A stretch of DNA of 64,000 nt, from contig JAPOQN010000013.1 in NCBI GenBank assembly GCA_026710655.1, positions 62,001 to 126,000 on the forward strand, read 5' to 3'. The notes under the pieces were generated by a model. It had not been told where the DNA came from and ran no database searches. It saw only the letters and a program-made list of their open reading frames with translations. Positions 9,210 through 17,020 of the stretch are shown here, piece after piece. Positions within the stretch are counted from its first letter, which is position 1, and each line of letters begins with the position of its first letter. Source of the stretch: Chloroflexota bacterium (GTDB lineage Bacteria > Chloroflexota > Dehalococcoidia > Tepidiformales > Tepidiformaceae). The position numbers and the translations under genes are program-made.

Positions 9210-9608
9210 ATGGTTACGCGGGCTCGAGACGAGCAGGCGATTGAAGAATTCGCCCAGGACGTGGGTGAGTGGCTCCTTGCTCAGCGCTTTGGCTCAATTA
9301 GACCGGTTGCCTTCCGCCACTACCTCGGGGAACCGCCGCTCGACTCAACCGATGAGCTGCCGCACCTGGTGATAGAACTCACCGTCGAAGATCCTCCTCC
9401 TCCTCCAGCCGGTTGGCGCTCGCTTCCGATCGAGGAAGCGACGAAATTGCTGCTGTGGCCCGAAAAGGATATGGAGGCTGCCGAGAATGCGGCCATCCAA
9501 CACGCCCACGACCTCGGCCTCCCTGCCGGGATCAGGTCGCGCTGGCCGCTGAGAGTGGTATGCCTGAGACGCTCGGGGCCTGAGAGGCTACGGAGGACGG
9601 CTGATTGA
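9210..9608 (+). CDS. Unknown protein, second of the tandem paralog pair
   Basis: This 132-residue paralog of the preceding gene has the same order of elements: AIEEFAQDVGEWLLAQRFGS, a PVAFRHYLGEP segment, LVIELTVEDPPPPP, GWRSLPIEE and an Ala-rich helix, so the pair arose by duplication and then diverged, mainly in the C-terminal third. Its stop TGA overlaps the ATG of the HEPN-like gene (TGATG at 9606-9610), strong evidence for coupled translation with that gene. No catalytic motif is obvious. The tight coupling suggests a protein that acts in a complex with, or restrains, the downstream product. Confidence 0.62.
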   Translation: MVTRARDEQAIEEFAQDVGEWLLAQRFGSIRPVAFRHYLGEPPLDSTDELPHLVIELTVEDPPPPPAGWRSLPIEEATKLLLWPEKDMEAAENAAIQHAHDLGLPAGIRSRWPLRVVCLRRSGPERLRRTAD

Positions 9609-10222
9609 TGACGGAGCCGCCGGGTGGTCCTCCGCGCCCGTCACCCATATCGCCCGACGACCTGCTTCAGCACGCGAGGACGGCGGCGCTTCACTACCCC
9701 TCCCTGACCTATTCGGGTGACGCCCCGTCCTCTGAAGAGATTGCGCGCGTTCTCGCCGGGTTGCCTTACCCCTCGGAGGCCGACTTTCGGCGCGCCGTCT
9801 CGGCATCCTATTTCGCTCTCTTTCATGCAGTCACTCTGCGCGCCTCAGCCTTTCTGGCGCCCGGAGCGGCTCGCCCCGAGCTCTATCGAAGCGCTCGGCA
9901 GATTGCACACAGGCACATCAGGGGTGTCTCCCTTGCAGTAACCGACGCCGGTACGCCGTCCTTGCCCGAGGATGACCTGGTCGCGCGTGTACGAAGCGAT
10001 CAACGAGTTCGGTTGGTCGCTGAGGCGTTCTGCCGCCTGAGTGACGAGCGCAGAGATGCAGACTACGATCACTTTGCCGAGTTCCACCAGGACCGAGCCC
10101 TGAGGGGTATCAACCTCGCAACCGATGCCGTGGGCGTCACCGAGTCGGCTGCGTTCGCGCGAAGCGAAGCGGCCCAGACCTTCCTGGGCATGATTGCCAA
10201 TCGAGCCAGGGACAGAAACTAG
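9608..10222 (+). CDS. HEPN-like domain protein, possible RNase toxin or RNA-binding factor
   Basis: This 204-residue protein has two marks seen in the UPF0332/HEPN superfamily: a central helix ASYFALFHAVTLRA (66-79, compare the family's YYAMFHA pattern) and a later helix with DERRDADYD (146-154, compare R..ADY). A candidate R-X(4-6)-H set lies at RSARQIAHRH (94-103), though the catalytic arrangement cannot be confirmed by eye. HEPN proteins often serve as RNases in toxin-antitoxin or defence modules, or pair with nucleotidyltransferases. Here the usual MNT partner is absent; the coupled upstream genes are two unfamiliar paralogs. The proline-rich N terminus (first 15 residues) is probably disordered. 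Confidence 0.6.
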   Translation: MTEPPGGPPRPSPISPDDLLQHARTAALHYPSLTYSGDAPSSEEIARVLAGLPYPSEADFRRAVSASYFALFHAVTLRASAFLAPGAARPELYRSARQIAHRHIRGVSLAVTDAGTPSLPEDDLVARVRSDQRVRLVAEAFCRLSDERRDADYDHFAEFHQDRALRGINLATDAVGVTESAAFARSEAAQTFLGMIANRARDRN

Positions 10223-10232
10223 GGGCTCGCCC

Positions 10233-10997
10233 CTACCCCGCGACTTCCTCCGCGAAGGCCGCCAGCTCCTGCGCGAACGACTCCGGCTCCAGCAGCATCT
10301 GCACGTGGCTGGAGCGCAGCTCGCGTACGGCCCACCCCTGCGACCCCGCCGCCTTCGCGGGCCCGTCGTAGGTCTTCGAGAGGTGCAGGTAGCCGACCGG
10401 CGCCTCCGGCCAGCTGGCCGGTACCGGCAGCGGCTCATCCAGCACCGCGATCGGTGTTGGGCGCTTCCCCGCGAACACCGTCGACGCCACGTCCAGCGTG
10501 TTGTCGGGGTTCTGCGTGAGCGCCTCGCTCAAGAGGTCCCCCGGCCACTCGCGCACAACCTCGTCGCTGCGCTGGAGGCCGGGTTGTGGCGTCAGCCGTC
10601 CGCGAGGCGAGTACGGCTGCCCCGCGATGCGACGGAAGTCCTCCACATGTGCGGGATCCTCAAAGAGGTCGAAGCGGCTTGCGCCGTCCCGGGGCAGGTC
10701 CGAGTCCACCAGCACGTACGCTGCGGGACCGTTCTCAAGCTGCTCACCCAGCTTCGGCAGCAGCGGGCCGGCCCCGCTGTGTCCCACCAGAACCGCCTCG
10801 CCGGTGTCCATCGACACGCCCCTGAGCTCCAGGGCGAACTCCTTGCAGTGGTGCTCCCAGAACGTCCCCTGGCGGGCTGCCGGCGAGTTCAGCGCCGGGA
10901 TTATCACCGTCGCGCCCAGCTTGCGCAGCTCGGCTGCCACGGGAACCCACGTAAACGGCCCGATCAGTGGTCCGTGTACCAGGATGAACGGTCTCAT
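10233..10997 (-). CDS. Alpha/beta hydrolase
   Basis: The 254-residue alpha/beta-hydrolase starts at ATG 10997 behind a strong GGAGGT. It opens with a ILVHGPLIGPFTW oxyanion-hole region, has the nucleophile elbow GHSGAG (Ser74) and a C-terminal catalytic His in ELRSSHVQMLLEPE. The acid is probably in the region before this His. This plan resembles plant hydroxynitrile-lyase/methylesterase-like and bacterial small-molecule esterases. It converges on the HEPN cassette with a 10-base gap. The substrate is not evident. Confidence 0.8.
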   Translation of the reverse strand: MRPFILVHGPLIGPFTWVPVAAELRKLGATVIIPALNSPAARQGTFWEHHCKEFALELRGVSMDTGEAVLVGHSGAGPLLPKLGEQLENGPAAYVLVDSDLPRDGASRFDLFEDPAHVEDFRRIAGQPYSPRGRLTPQPGLQRSDEVVREWPGDLLSEALTQNPDNTLDVASTVFAGKRPTPIAVLDEPLPVPASWPEAPVGYLHLSKTYDGPAKAAGSQGWAVRELRSSHVQMLLEPESFAQELAAFAEEVAG

Positions 10998-11064
10998 GGG
11001 GACACCTCCGTCGCGCCAGGGCGGCGCGCGTGATTCTAGCGGGATTCGAGGGCGCGTCGAACGC

Positions 11065-11172
11065 CTAGAGGCCGCGCAACCGCCAGCGTTCGGGCAGGAA
11101 GGCCGAGACTCCCAGCACGATGCCTACTCCCACGAGCGCCCAGCCCGCACAGGCGAATCCGCACAGTTCCAT
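11065..11172 (-). CDS. Small single-pass membrane peptide, 35 aa
   Basis: A 35-residue frame starts 4 bases after the stop of the upstream SDR gene, with AGGAG ideally placed (it spans the SDR stop). The peptide has one hydrophobic helix (about residues 9-25: AGWALVGVGIVLGVSAF) and a basic C-terminal tail (ERWRLRGL). Such a position-plus-membrane-helix pattern is typical of real short genes, but no family is recognised and length makes chance possible. It would be translated from the SDR transcript. Confidence 0.4.
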   Translation of the reverse strand: MELCGFACAGWALVGVGIVLGVSAFLPERWRLRGL

Positions 11173-11176
11173 GTCC

Positions 11177-12079
11177 CTACTCCTGCTTGCTGGCCTCGAA
11201 GGCGGCCCGCGTCTCGCGGACCGACCACCAGACCTCGGCGTTGTCGAGACTCGTGATCTGCTCCCAGTGCGCCTCCACGTCGTCCGCCGTCGCATCCGTG
11301 AGGGCGACCCGCTCATTCTGCACAATCGCGGCCCGTCCGAAGGACCCGCCGCCGGAGTTGATGACCATGCCGCTCGTCGTGCACGAGTCGCTGGCCATGT
11401 AGGTCACGGCCGGAGCTACGCGGTCGGGGCTCATCGCCGCTTCGCGCTCGGGCGTCATCGAGCCTACCGAGACCGTCATGCGCGTCGCCGCCCCCGGATT
11501 CAGGCAGTTGACCATCACGTTGTACTTGTCGCCTTCGATCTTGGCCACGTTCATCAGGCCGATTAGACCCGCTTTCGCGGCGGCGTAGTTCGACTGGCCG
11601 AAGTTGCCCAGGAAGCCCGAGTTCGAGGTTGTCAGCACCACGCGACCGTAGTGCTGCTGGCGGAAGACCGGCCAGGCGTGATGCAGCAGGTTGTAGCCGC
11701 CGTTCAGGTGCACCGCGAGGACCTTCAGCCAGTCCCCCTCGGGCAGGTTGTGCAGCGCGCGGTCCCGCAGGATGCCGGCGTTCGAGACGAGGATGTCGAG
11801 GCGGCCCCACGTGTCGATCGCCTGCTTCACCATCTCGTAGGTGTCCTCGTAGCTGGTGACGTCCCCGGTGTTGGCGACGGCGGTTCCGCCCGCCGCCTCG
11901 ATCTCGCGCACAACGGACTCGGCCACGGAGATGTCTTCGTCCTCGCCGTCGAGGGTGCCCCCGAGGTCGTTGACGATGACTTTCGCCCCGTGGCGGGCGA
12001 GGTCCATGGCGATGCTGCGGCCGACTCCGCGGCCCGCGCCCGTTACCAGGGCGACGCGTTCGAGCAGTGATACTGGCAA
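11177..12079 (-). CDS. SDR oxidoreductase related to (3R)-hydroxyacyl-CoA dehydrogenases
   Basis: The 300-residue short-chain dehydrogenase has the cofactor motif TGAGRGVG (about 14-21), NDLGG after strand 2, the structural NAG (SNAGILRD), a catalytic Ser in LTTSNSGFLGN and the Tyr/Lys pair in NYAAAKAG. The NDLGG plus ILRDRA pattern is that of the dehydrogenase part of the multifunctional enzyme type 2 group (17-beta-HSD4), which oxidises 3-hydroxyacyl-CoAs with NAD. A C-terminal extension beyond the usual 250 residues (about 240-300) is also typical of that group. It is divergent from the SDR at 12195, with the small peptide gene downstream. Confidence 0.85.
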   Translation of the reverse strand: MPVSLLERVALVTGAGRGVGRSIAMDLARHGAKVIVNDLGGTLDGEDEDISVAESVVREIEAAGGTAVANTGDVTSYEDTYEMVKQAIDTWGRLDILVSNAGILRDRALHNLPEGDWLKVLAVHLNGGYNLLHHAWPVFRQQHYGRVVLTTSNSGFLGNFGQSNYAAAKAGLIGLMNVAKIEGDKYNVMVNCLNPGAATRMTVSVGSMTPEREAAMSPDRVAPAVTYMASDSCTTSGMVINSGGGSFGRAAIVQNERVALTDATADDVEAHWEQITSLDNAEVWWSVRETRAAFEASKQE

Positions 12080-12194
12080 GCCAGGCTCCTTATCCTGAAG
12101 AAGGGTTCAGCAGGGAAGGGTGACGCCAACTCGCCGCCCCGTCCAGCGTAAACGCCACTTCCCGCCCTCGGGCGGTCCCAGCGGAGGCCAGCGC

Positions 12195-13010
12195 ATGCCA
12201 GGCAGAGTCGAAGGCAAGGTCGCGATCGTCGTGGGGGCGGGCCAGACGCCCGGCGCCACCATCGGGAACGGACGCGCCACTGCCGTCCTCCTCGCCCGCG
12301 AGGGCGCCACCGTCGTCGTCGCCGACCGCGACCTCGCCTCCGCCGGGGAAACCGTCGCCATGATCGCCGGCGAGGGTGGCACGGCCGCCGCCTGCGAGGT
12401 CGACGCCACCAGTGAGGCGAGCCTCGCTGCCATGGTCGCGGACACGCTCACTCGCTACGGCGGCCTCGACATCCTCCACAACAACGTCGGCGCCAGCGTT
12501 GGCGCGGGCGACGCCTCCCCCATGGAGATGACGGAGGAGGGCTTCGACCGCATCGTCGCCCTCAACCTGAAGAGCCACTGGCTCGCCTCGCGCCAGGCCA
12601 TCCCCGCCATGCGCGAACGCGGCGGCGGCTCCATCGTCAACATCTCCTCGATGGCCGCGCGCCACGCCTACCCCTTCCTCGGCTACAAGGCCACCAAGAC
12701 CGCCCTCCTCGCCCTCACCGAGCAGCTCGCCGCCCAGCACGCCCGCGACAACATCCGCGTGAACGCCATCCTGCCCGGCGCCATGAACACCCCCATGGCC
12801 ATCGAGCCGCGCGTCGCCGCCGGCGCCGACCGCGACGAGCTGGTCGCCCGACGCAACAGCCGCATTCCCCTCGGCGGCAAGATGGGCACCGGCTGGGACG
12901 TCGGCTACGCCGCCCTCTTCCTCCACTCCGACGAGGCCCGCTTCATCTCCGGCGTCTCCCTCCACGTCGACGGCGCCGAGCACGTCAGCGACAACGTCGC
13001 CGGCCAGTAG
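12195..13010 (+). CDS. SDR family oxidoreductase with extended Gly-rich loop
   Basis: The 271-residue protein starts at ATG 12195 behind GGAGG. It has NNVG in place of NNAG, the catalytic Ser in NISSMAA and YKATK for the Tyr-X3-Lys pair, then the NAILPGAMNTPMA segment that closes over the cofactor. The cofactor loop is unusual: VGAGQTPGATIGNGRA is about five residues longer than TGXXXGXG, so the dinucleotide site is altered in shape, though the Gly residues are there. A reaction on an alcohol/ketone substrate with NAD(P) is expected. It is divergently placed to the neighbouring SDR and followed by the ATPase/TOPRIM pair. Confidence 0.85.
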   Translation: MPGRVEGKVAIVVGAGQTPGATIGNGRATAVLLAREGATVVVADRDLASAGETVAMIAGEGGTAAACEVDATSEASLAAMVADTLTRYGGLDILHNNVGASVGAGDASPMEMTEEGFDRIVALNLKSHWLASRQAIPAMRERGGGSIVNISSMAARHAYPFLGYKATKTALLALTEQLAAQHARDNIRVNAILPGAMNTPMAIEPRVAAGADRDELVARRNSRIPLGGKMGTGWDVGYAALFLHSDEARFISGVSLHVDGAEHVSDNVAGQ

Positions 13011-13045
13011 GAGCGGGCTGCCGGCGGTGTACAGTACGAAGCGCC

Positions 13046-14206
13046 ATGCCGTCGTCCTCTTCTCGTTCGGCCATGAGCTTCAGGCGTCTGGGTCTGCAGA
13101 ACTGGCGCAATTTCGTTGCACTCGACGTGGCGCTTCAGCGTCGGGCGTTTCTCGTTGGCTCGAATGCCTCGGGTAAGTCAAACCTACTCGATGTCTTTCG
13201 CTTCTTGCGGGATGTGGCTTCATCGGGCGGTGGTTTCGAAGAGGCGGTGCGCTCCCGTGGCGGCGTCTCGCGCATTCGTAGCCTTGCCGCCAGCCGCGAT
13301 CCCTCTGTCGAGATTCGGGTGGTGGTTGGAGATAGCAGCGACGAGTGGCAGTACCTTCTCCGATTCCGACAGGAGCCACGAGGGCAGCGCCGCGCCTACG
13401 TTGAGGAAGAGAAGGTGTGGCGTGGAGGAGACCTCATCCTTGCTCGTCCGGATGCTGGCGATAAGCAAGACAGGGCACGCTTAACGCAGACCCATCTTGA
13501 GCAGATCACTGCGAACGTCAAATTCCGAGAGCTGGCGGAGTTCTTTGCGACGGTCAGCTACCTGCATGTTGTCCCGCAGTCCATTCGCGAGGGCATCTTG
13601 TCGGCGCGAGAGCACGACCCCTACGGATCCGATCTCATCGAGCGAATCGCTCGAACACCTGCCAGGACGCGGGATGCCCGGCTGAACCGCATCCGCAAGG
13701 CGTTGAAGGTCGCCCTTCCGCAGTTGACCGACCTGGAGCTGTGGCAAGACGAGCGAGGTGTGCCCCACCTTCGTGGCAAGTACGAGAACTGGCGCGACAA
13801 GGGGGTCTGGCAGGGAGAACGCGAATTCTCCGACGGCACGCTCCGCCTTACCGGACTGCTGTGGTCGCTCCTAGAGCCTGGAGGGCCGCTGCTACTCGAA
13901 GAGCCCGAGATATCGCTTCACCCCGGTGTCGTTGAACATGTCCCTCAGGTGCTCGCGCAGATGCAGTTGCGTACTGGGAGGCAGACGCTCATCAGCACTC
14001 ACTCGCCTGATTTGTTACGCGATGCTGGCATCGGGTTGGACGAGGTGCTCGTACTCGAGCCAGGCAGCGAGGGAACGCAGGTCCGGCGAGTGGTTGATAT
14101 CCCCGAACTCCGTGAGCTGGTTGATGGCGGTGTCCCACTGGCCGAAGTGGTGTTGCCCGAGACGCGGCCTGCAGAAGCCAGTCAACTCCCCTTTTACGCC
14201 AGGTAA
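13046..14206 (+). CDS. RecF/OLD-like AAA ATPase of a putative two-gene defence module
   Basis: This 386-residue ABC-type ATPase shows an N-terminal FRRLGLQNWRNF strand, Walker A VGSNASGKSN (37-46), a signature-like FSDGTLRL (261-268), Walker B LLLEEPEISLHP (282-293) and a switch His in ISTHSPDLL (316-324). The middle (about 60-230) is variable, as in OLD/RloA-like sensors. The next gene starts 3 bases after its stop and encodes a TOPRIM-like protein, so the pair looks like an OLD nuclease split in two, as in PARIS (AriA/AriB) or RloA/RloB-type pairs. ATG 13073, where the conserved part begins, is an alternative start; neither has a clear ribosome-binding site. Confidence 0.8.
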   Translation: MPSSSSRSAMSFRRLGLQNWRNFVALDVALQRRAFLVGSNASGKSNLLDVFRFLRDVASSGGGFEEAVRSRGGVSRIRSLAASRDPSVEIRVVVGDSSDEWQYLLRFRQEPRGQRRAYVEEEKVWRGGDLILARPDAGDKQDRARLTQTHLEQITANVKFRELAEFFATVSYLHVVPQSIREGILSAREHDPYGSDLIERIARTPARTRDARLNRIRKALKVALPQLTDLELWQDERGVPHLRGKYENWRDKGVWQGEREFSDGTLRLTGLLWSLLEPGGPLLLEEPEISLHPGVVEHVPQVLAQMQLRTGRQTLISTHSPDLLRDAGIGLDEVLVLEPGSEGTQVRRVVDIPELRELVDGGVPLAEVVLPETRPAEASQLPFYAR

Positions 14207-14209
14207 CCG

Positions 14210-14836
14210 TTGACATCGCACTCGCCGGTGGAGGTACGCGCTGCTGTAGAGGGCAATCTTGACGAGGCCGTTGTTCGTCGACTCGTCCGCCACTGTGGCG
14301 GGCAGCTTGGAACAGTGCGAGGGAAGAGGGGGCGCGACTTCGTCATTCAGCGCCTTGGGGGCTACAACAGTGGCGCTCAGTTTGGCTGGCTCTGGTTCGT
14401 GCTCGTTGACCTCGATCAGGAGCCCGGCTGCGCGCCTACACTCGTTGCGGAAGCGCTCCCTGAGCCTGCCGATGGCATGTGTTTCCGCGTGGCCGTTCAC
14501 GAAGTCGAAGCATGGATTCTTGCTGACAGAGCCGGCTTCGCAAGGTGGGCCGGTGTCGGGAAACGCTTGGTTCCCTCCTCTGTTGAGGCTGTTCTCCATC
14601 CCAAGGAGAGACTCGTTGACATTGTTCGGCAGTCTCGCCGCCACAGGCTGAGGGAGGCGATTGTGCCGTCCCAGGACAGCAAGAGGTCCGAAGGGCCCGC
14701 CTACTCGAGCACGCTTAGCGAATTCGTGGCGGAGCAGTGGGACATTGAAGCGGCCGCCGCCGCCGCCCCCAGCCTCGCCCGCGCCATCCGCTGCCTGAAG
14801 GACAAGATCGCCTCACCCCCCGCCCAGGGCCAGTAG
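14210..14836 (+). CDS. DUF4276-like TOPRIM protein, partner of the upstream ATPase
   Basis: The 208-residue protein has a TOPRIM-like core: AAVEGNLDEAVV (Glu14) at the first strand, FVLVDLDQE (Asp67, Asp69) at the second acidic position and RVAVHEVEAWILADR after it, the last block being typical of DUF4276 proteins. In ATPase-plus-TOPRIM defence pairs this partner is the effector nuclease. The start is TTG at 14210, three bases after the ATPase stop; a GTG six codons on is possible. The C terminus ends in an Ala-rich helix. GC is lower than in neighbours. Family assignment is from motif pattern, not from a search, so treat nuclease function as likely rather than shown. Confidence 0.68.
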   Translation: MTSHSPVEVRAAVEGNLDEAVVRRLVRHCGGQLGTVRGKRGRDFVIQRLGGYNSGAQFGWLWFVLVDLDQEPGCAPTLVAEALPEPADGMCFRVAVHEVEAWILADRAGFARWAGVGKRLVPSSVEAVLHPKERLVDIVRQSRRHRLREAIVPSQDSKRSEGPAYSSTLSEFVAEQWDIEAAAAAAPSLARAIRCLKDKIASPPAQGQ

Positions 14837-14842
14837 TAGCCC

Positions 14843-16132
14843 CTACCCCGGCGCCTCCCCGCCGCTGGACCGCATGCGGCGAAGGTTCGGCTGCGTGACG
14901 AGCACCGCGACCCCGATGGCCACCAGCGAAAGGCCGCAGGCCACGAACCATTCGCGCGACCCCCATACGTCCGACATCAACCCCGCCAGCAGCCCGCCCA
15001 GGGGCATGCCCCCCGCCATGCAGAGTGTGTAGATGCTCATCACGCGGCCCATCACCGCGTGCGGCGTGTTCGCCTGGATCAGGGTCAGGTTGAGGTTGGT
15101 GAAGAAGCCCGCGTTCCAGCCCGTCGTGAACATGATCGCCAGCGACACGACGTACCAGAGCGACAACCCGAACGCCGCGTTGAGCGTTCCCCCGCAGATG
15201 AGCGTCACGATGAACCAGAGGCCCGCCCGGTCGAGCCGCGAGAACGAGGCCAGCAGCAGCGAGCTCATGAGCATGCCCACGCCCATCGCCGTGAAGAACA
15301 TGGACGTCTGGAAGGGACCAACCTCCAGTTCCTCCAGCGAGATCTTGGGCAGCAGCGTCATGAAGGTGCCCGCCATCACCAGCGCCGTCGTCATCAGCAC
15401 GAGCATCAGCGTGCGGATCCCCGGGTGGCCGGCCACGAACGCCAACCCCTCCCGCACCTCCCCGAGCAGGTTGCGCCGCGGCCCGGTGCGGTCGACCGCC
15501 GGCACGCGCAGCGGGAGCAGCGCCAGCAACCCCACCCCCAGCAGCACCGCCTGACCGGCGAAGGCCGCCCCCACCCCGCCCAGCGCCACCATCGCGCCGC
15601 CCATGGCCGGCCCCGCGATCATCGAGACGTTCTGGCTCAGGCTCATCAGCGTCACGGCGTTCAGCAGCTTCGAGGGCTCGACCAGCGAGGGCACGATCGC
15701 GACCCGCACGGGCTGCCCGAACGCGACCGTCGCGCCGAGGGTCATCGCCAGCCCCATCGTGATCGGCGTCGTCATCGCGTCGGCCCAGATCAGCGCCGCT
15801 GTCAGCAGGGTCACGGCGATCCCGCCGACCTGGCTCGCGAAGAGCAGCAGGCGACGGGCGATGCGGTCCGCCAGTGCCCCCGCCGGCAGCCCGAAGATGA
15901 GGATAGGCAGCCCCAGGGCGAAGATGATCAGGCCCAGTGCCTGCCCCGTGTCGAACAGCTCCAGCGCGAGCCACGTGAAGGCGAACTGCCGAAACGACTG
16001 CGAGAGCGCGAACGTCAGGTTGTTCGCCCACAGCAGCGTGAAGTTGCGCGACTGGAACGCGGAGAACGTCTGCAGCGACAGCCGCCGCTCCGAGCGCGGA
16101 GGCGCGGCGTCGGCTCGCGTTACCGTCGCCAC
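14843..16132 (-). CDS. MFS transporter, EntS-like exporter group
   Basis: The 429-residue protein has about twelve hydrophobic helices and the N-half motif A-like loop GLPAGALADRIARRLLL after helix 2, placing it in the major facilitator superfamily, group MFS_3 (EntS and related drug/siderophore exporters). The C-terminal half has TFMTLLPKISLEELEVGP and the GRVMSIYTLCMAGGMPLGGLLAG loop. It probably exports a small molecule by proton antiport across the cytoplasmic membrane; substrate unknown. The gene converges on the ATPase/TOPRIM pair (6-base gap) and lies downstream of the SDR pair on the same strand. Confidence 0.85.
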   Translation of the reverse strand: MATVTRADAAPPRSERRLSLQTFSAFQSRNFTLLWANNLTFALSQSFRQFAFTWLALELFDTGQALGLIIFALGLPILIFGLPAGALADRIARRLLLFASQVGGIAVTLLTAALIWADAMTTPITMGLAMTLGATVAFGQPVRVAIVPSLVEPSKLLNAVTLMSLSQNVSMIAGPAMGGAMVALGGVGAAFAGQAVLLGVGLLALLPLRVPAVDRTGPRRNLLGEVREGLAFVAGHPGIRTLMLVLMTTALVMAGTFMTLLPKISLEELEVGPFQTSMFFTAMGVGMLMSSLLLASFSRLDRAGLWFIVTLICGGTLNAAFGLSLWYVVSLAIMFTTGWNAGFFTNLNLTLIQANTPHAVMGRVMSIYTLCMAGGMPLGGLLAGLMSDVWGSREWFVACGLSLVAIGVAVLVTQPNLRRMRSSGGEAPG

Positions 16133-16207
16133 GAGACCCCGAAGCTGCGTTTATCCCACGTGGCTGCGTTCGTCGTCGTCACTCCGTCTGCCGGGCCCCG
16201 GCGCTCC

Positions 16208-17020
16208 CTACACCACCGGCGACCCGGCGATCGCCTCGTGGGGGGGCTTGGGCGGGCCCAGCTCGACCGGGACGCCGACCCAGGCGCCGACGTTCTCGCC
16301 CGTGCGCCCCTCGGGACCCTCGCGGATGATGTCGAGCGCCAGGCCCGCGATCTGGCGCGGGGTCATCCACGTCGCCACGAAAGCCGGGTCTGGGTCGCCC
16401 CTGGAGAGGTTGCGCAGCATGGGCGCGTCCGTCGCCCCCATGCAGAGCGCGTTCACGCGGATGCCGTGCTCCGCCAGCTTCTGCGACCACGCCTGCGTGA
16501 GCCCGTTCATCGCCCACTTCGAGGAGGCGTAGAGGTCGGTGCCTGCCGGGTTCGTGCCGTTGCTGCGGGCGGGCAGCACGTAGTAGGTGCTGATGTTGAT
16601 GATGTTCCCGCCTCCCCGCGCAATCAGGTGGGGCACACAGGCCCGCCCGAACATCACGACGCCCTTGAAGTTGGTGTCCATGATCAGGTCCCAGTCCGAG
16701 AGGGCCTTCTCCCACTCGTCGGTCACCGGGCTCGATGTCCAGCGGCCGGCGTTGTTCACGAGCAGGTCGAGCCCGCCCCCGACGCCCACCGCCGCCGCGA
16801 CCACGCGCTCCACGTCCTCCCGCCGGGAGACGTCGGCCACGATGGCCTGCGCGTTGCCGCCCTGCTCGCGGATGCCGGCCGCGACCTCCAGCACGGTCTC
16901 CTTCACGTCGCAGAGCGTGACGGTCGCGCCCTCCTCCGCGAGCACCTCCGCGAAGCCCGCGCCGATCCCCTGCGCCGCCCCCGTCACGATCGCCGATTGC
17001 CCGTCCAGCAGCCCGCTCAT
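16208..17020 (-). CDS. SDR family oxidoreductase, second of a coupled pair
   Basis: The 270-residue protein has cofactor motif TGAAQGIG, CDVKE after strand 2 (Asp suggests NAD preference), NNAGRW, catalytic Ser in INISTYY and the pair YASSKWA. Between Ser and Tyr there is a longer stretch than usual (VLPARSNGTNPAGTDL). It begins with an ATGA overlap on the previous SDR stop (17017-17020), so the two are translated together. The pair share about half their residues, including CMGATD and REGPEGRTG segments. The substrate is unknown; paired, closely related SDRs often act on successive or stereo-related alcohols. Confidence 0.87.
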   Translation of the reverse strand: MSGLLDGQSAIVTGAAQGIGAGFAEVLAEEGATVTLCDVKETVLEVAAGIREQGGNAQAIVADVSRREDVERVVAAAVGVGGGLDLLVNNAGRWTSSPVTDEWEKALSDWDLIMDTNFKGVVMFGRACVPHLIARGGGNIINISTYYVLPARSNGTNPAGTDLYASSKWAMNGLTQAWSQKLAEHGIRVNALCMGATDAPMLRNLSRGDPDPAFVATWMTPRQIAGLALDIIREGPEGRTGENVGAWVGVPVELGPPKPPHEAIAGSPVV

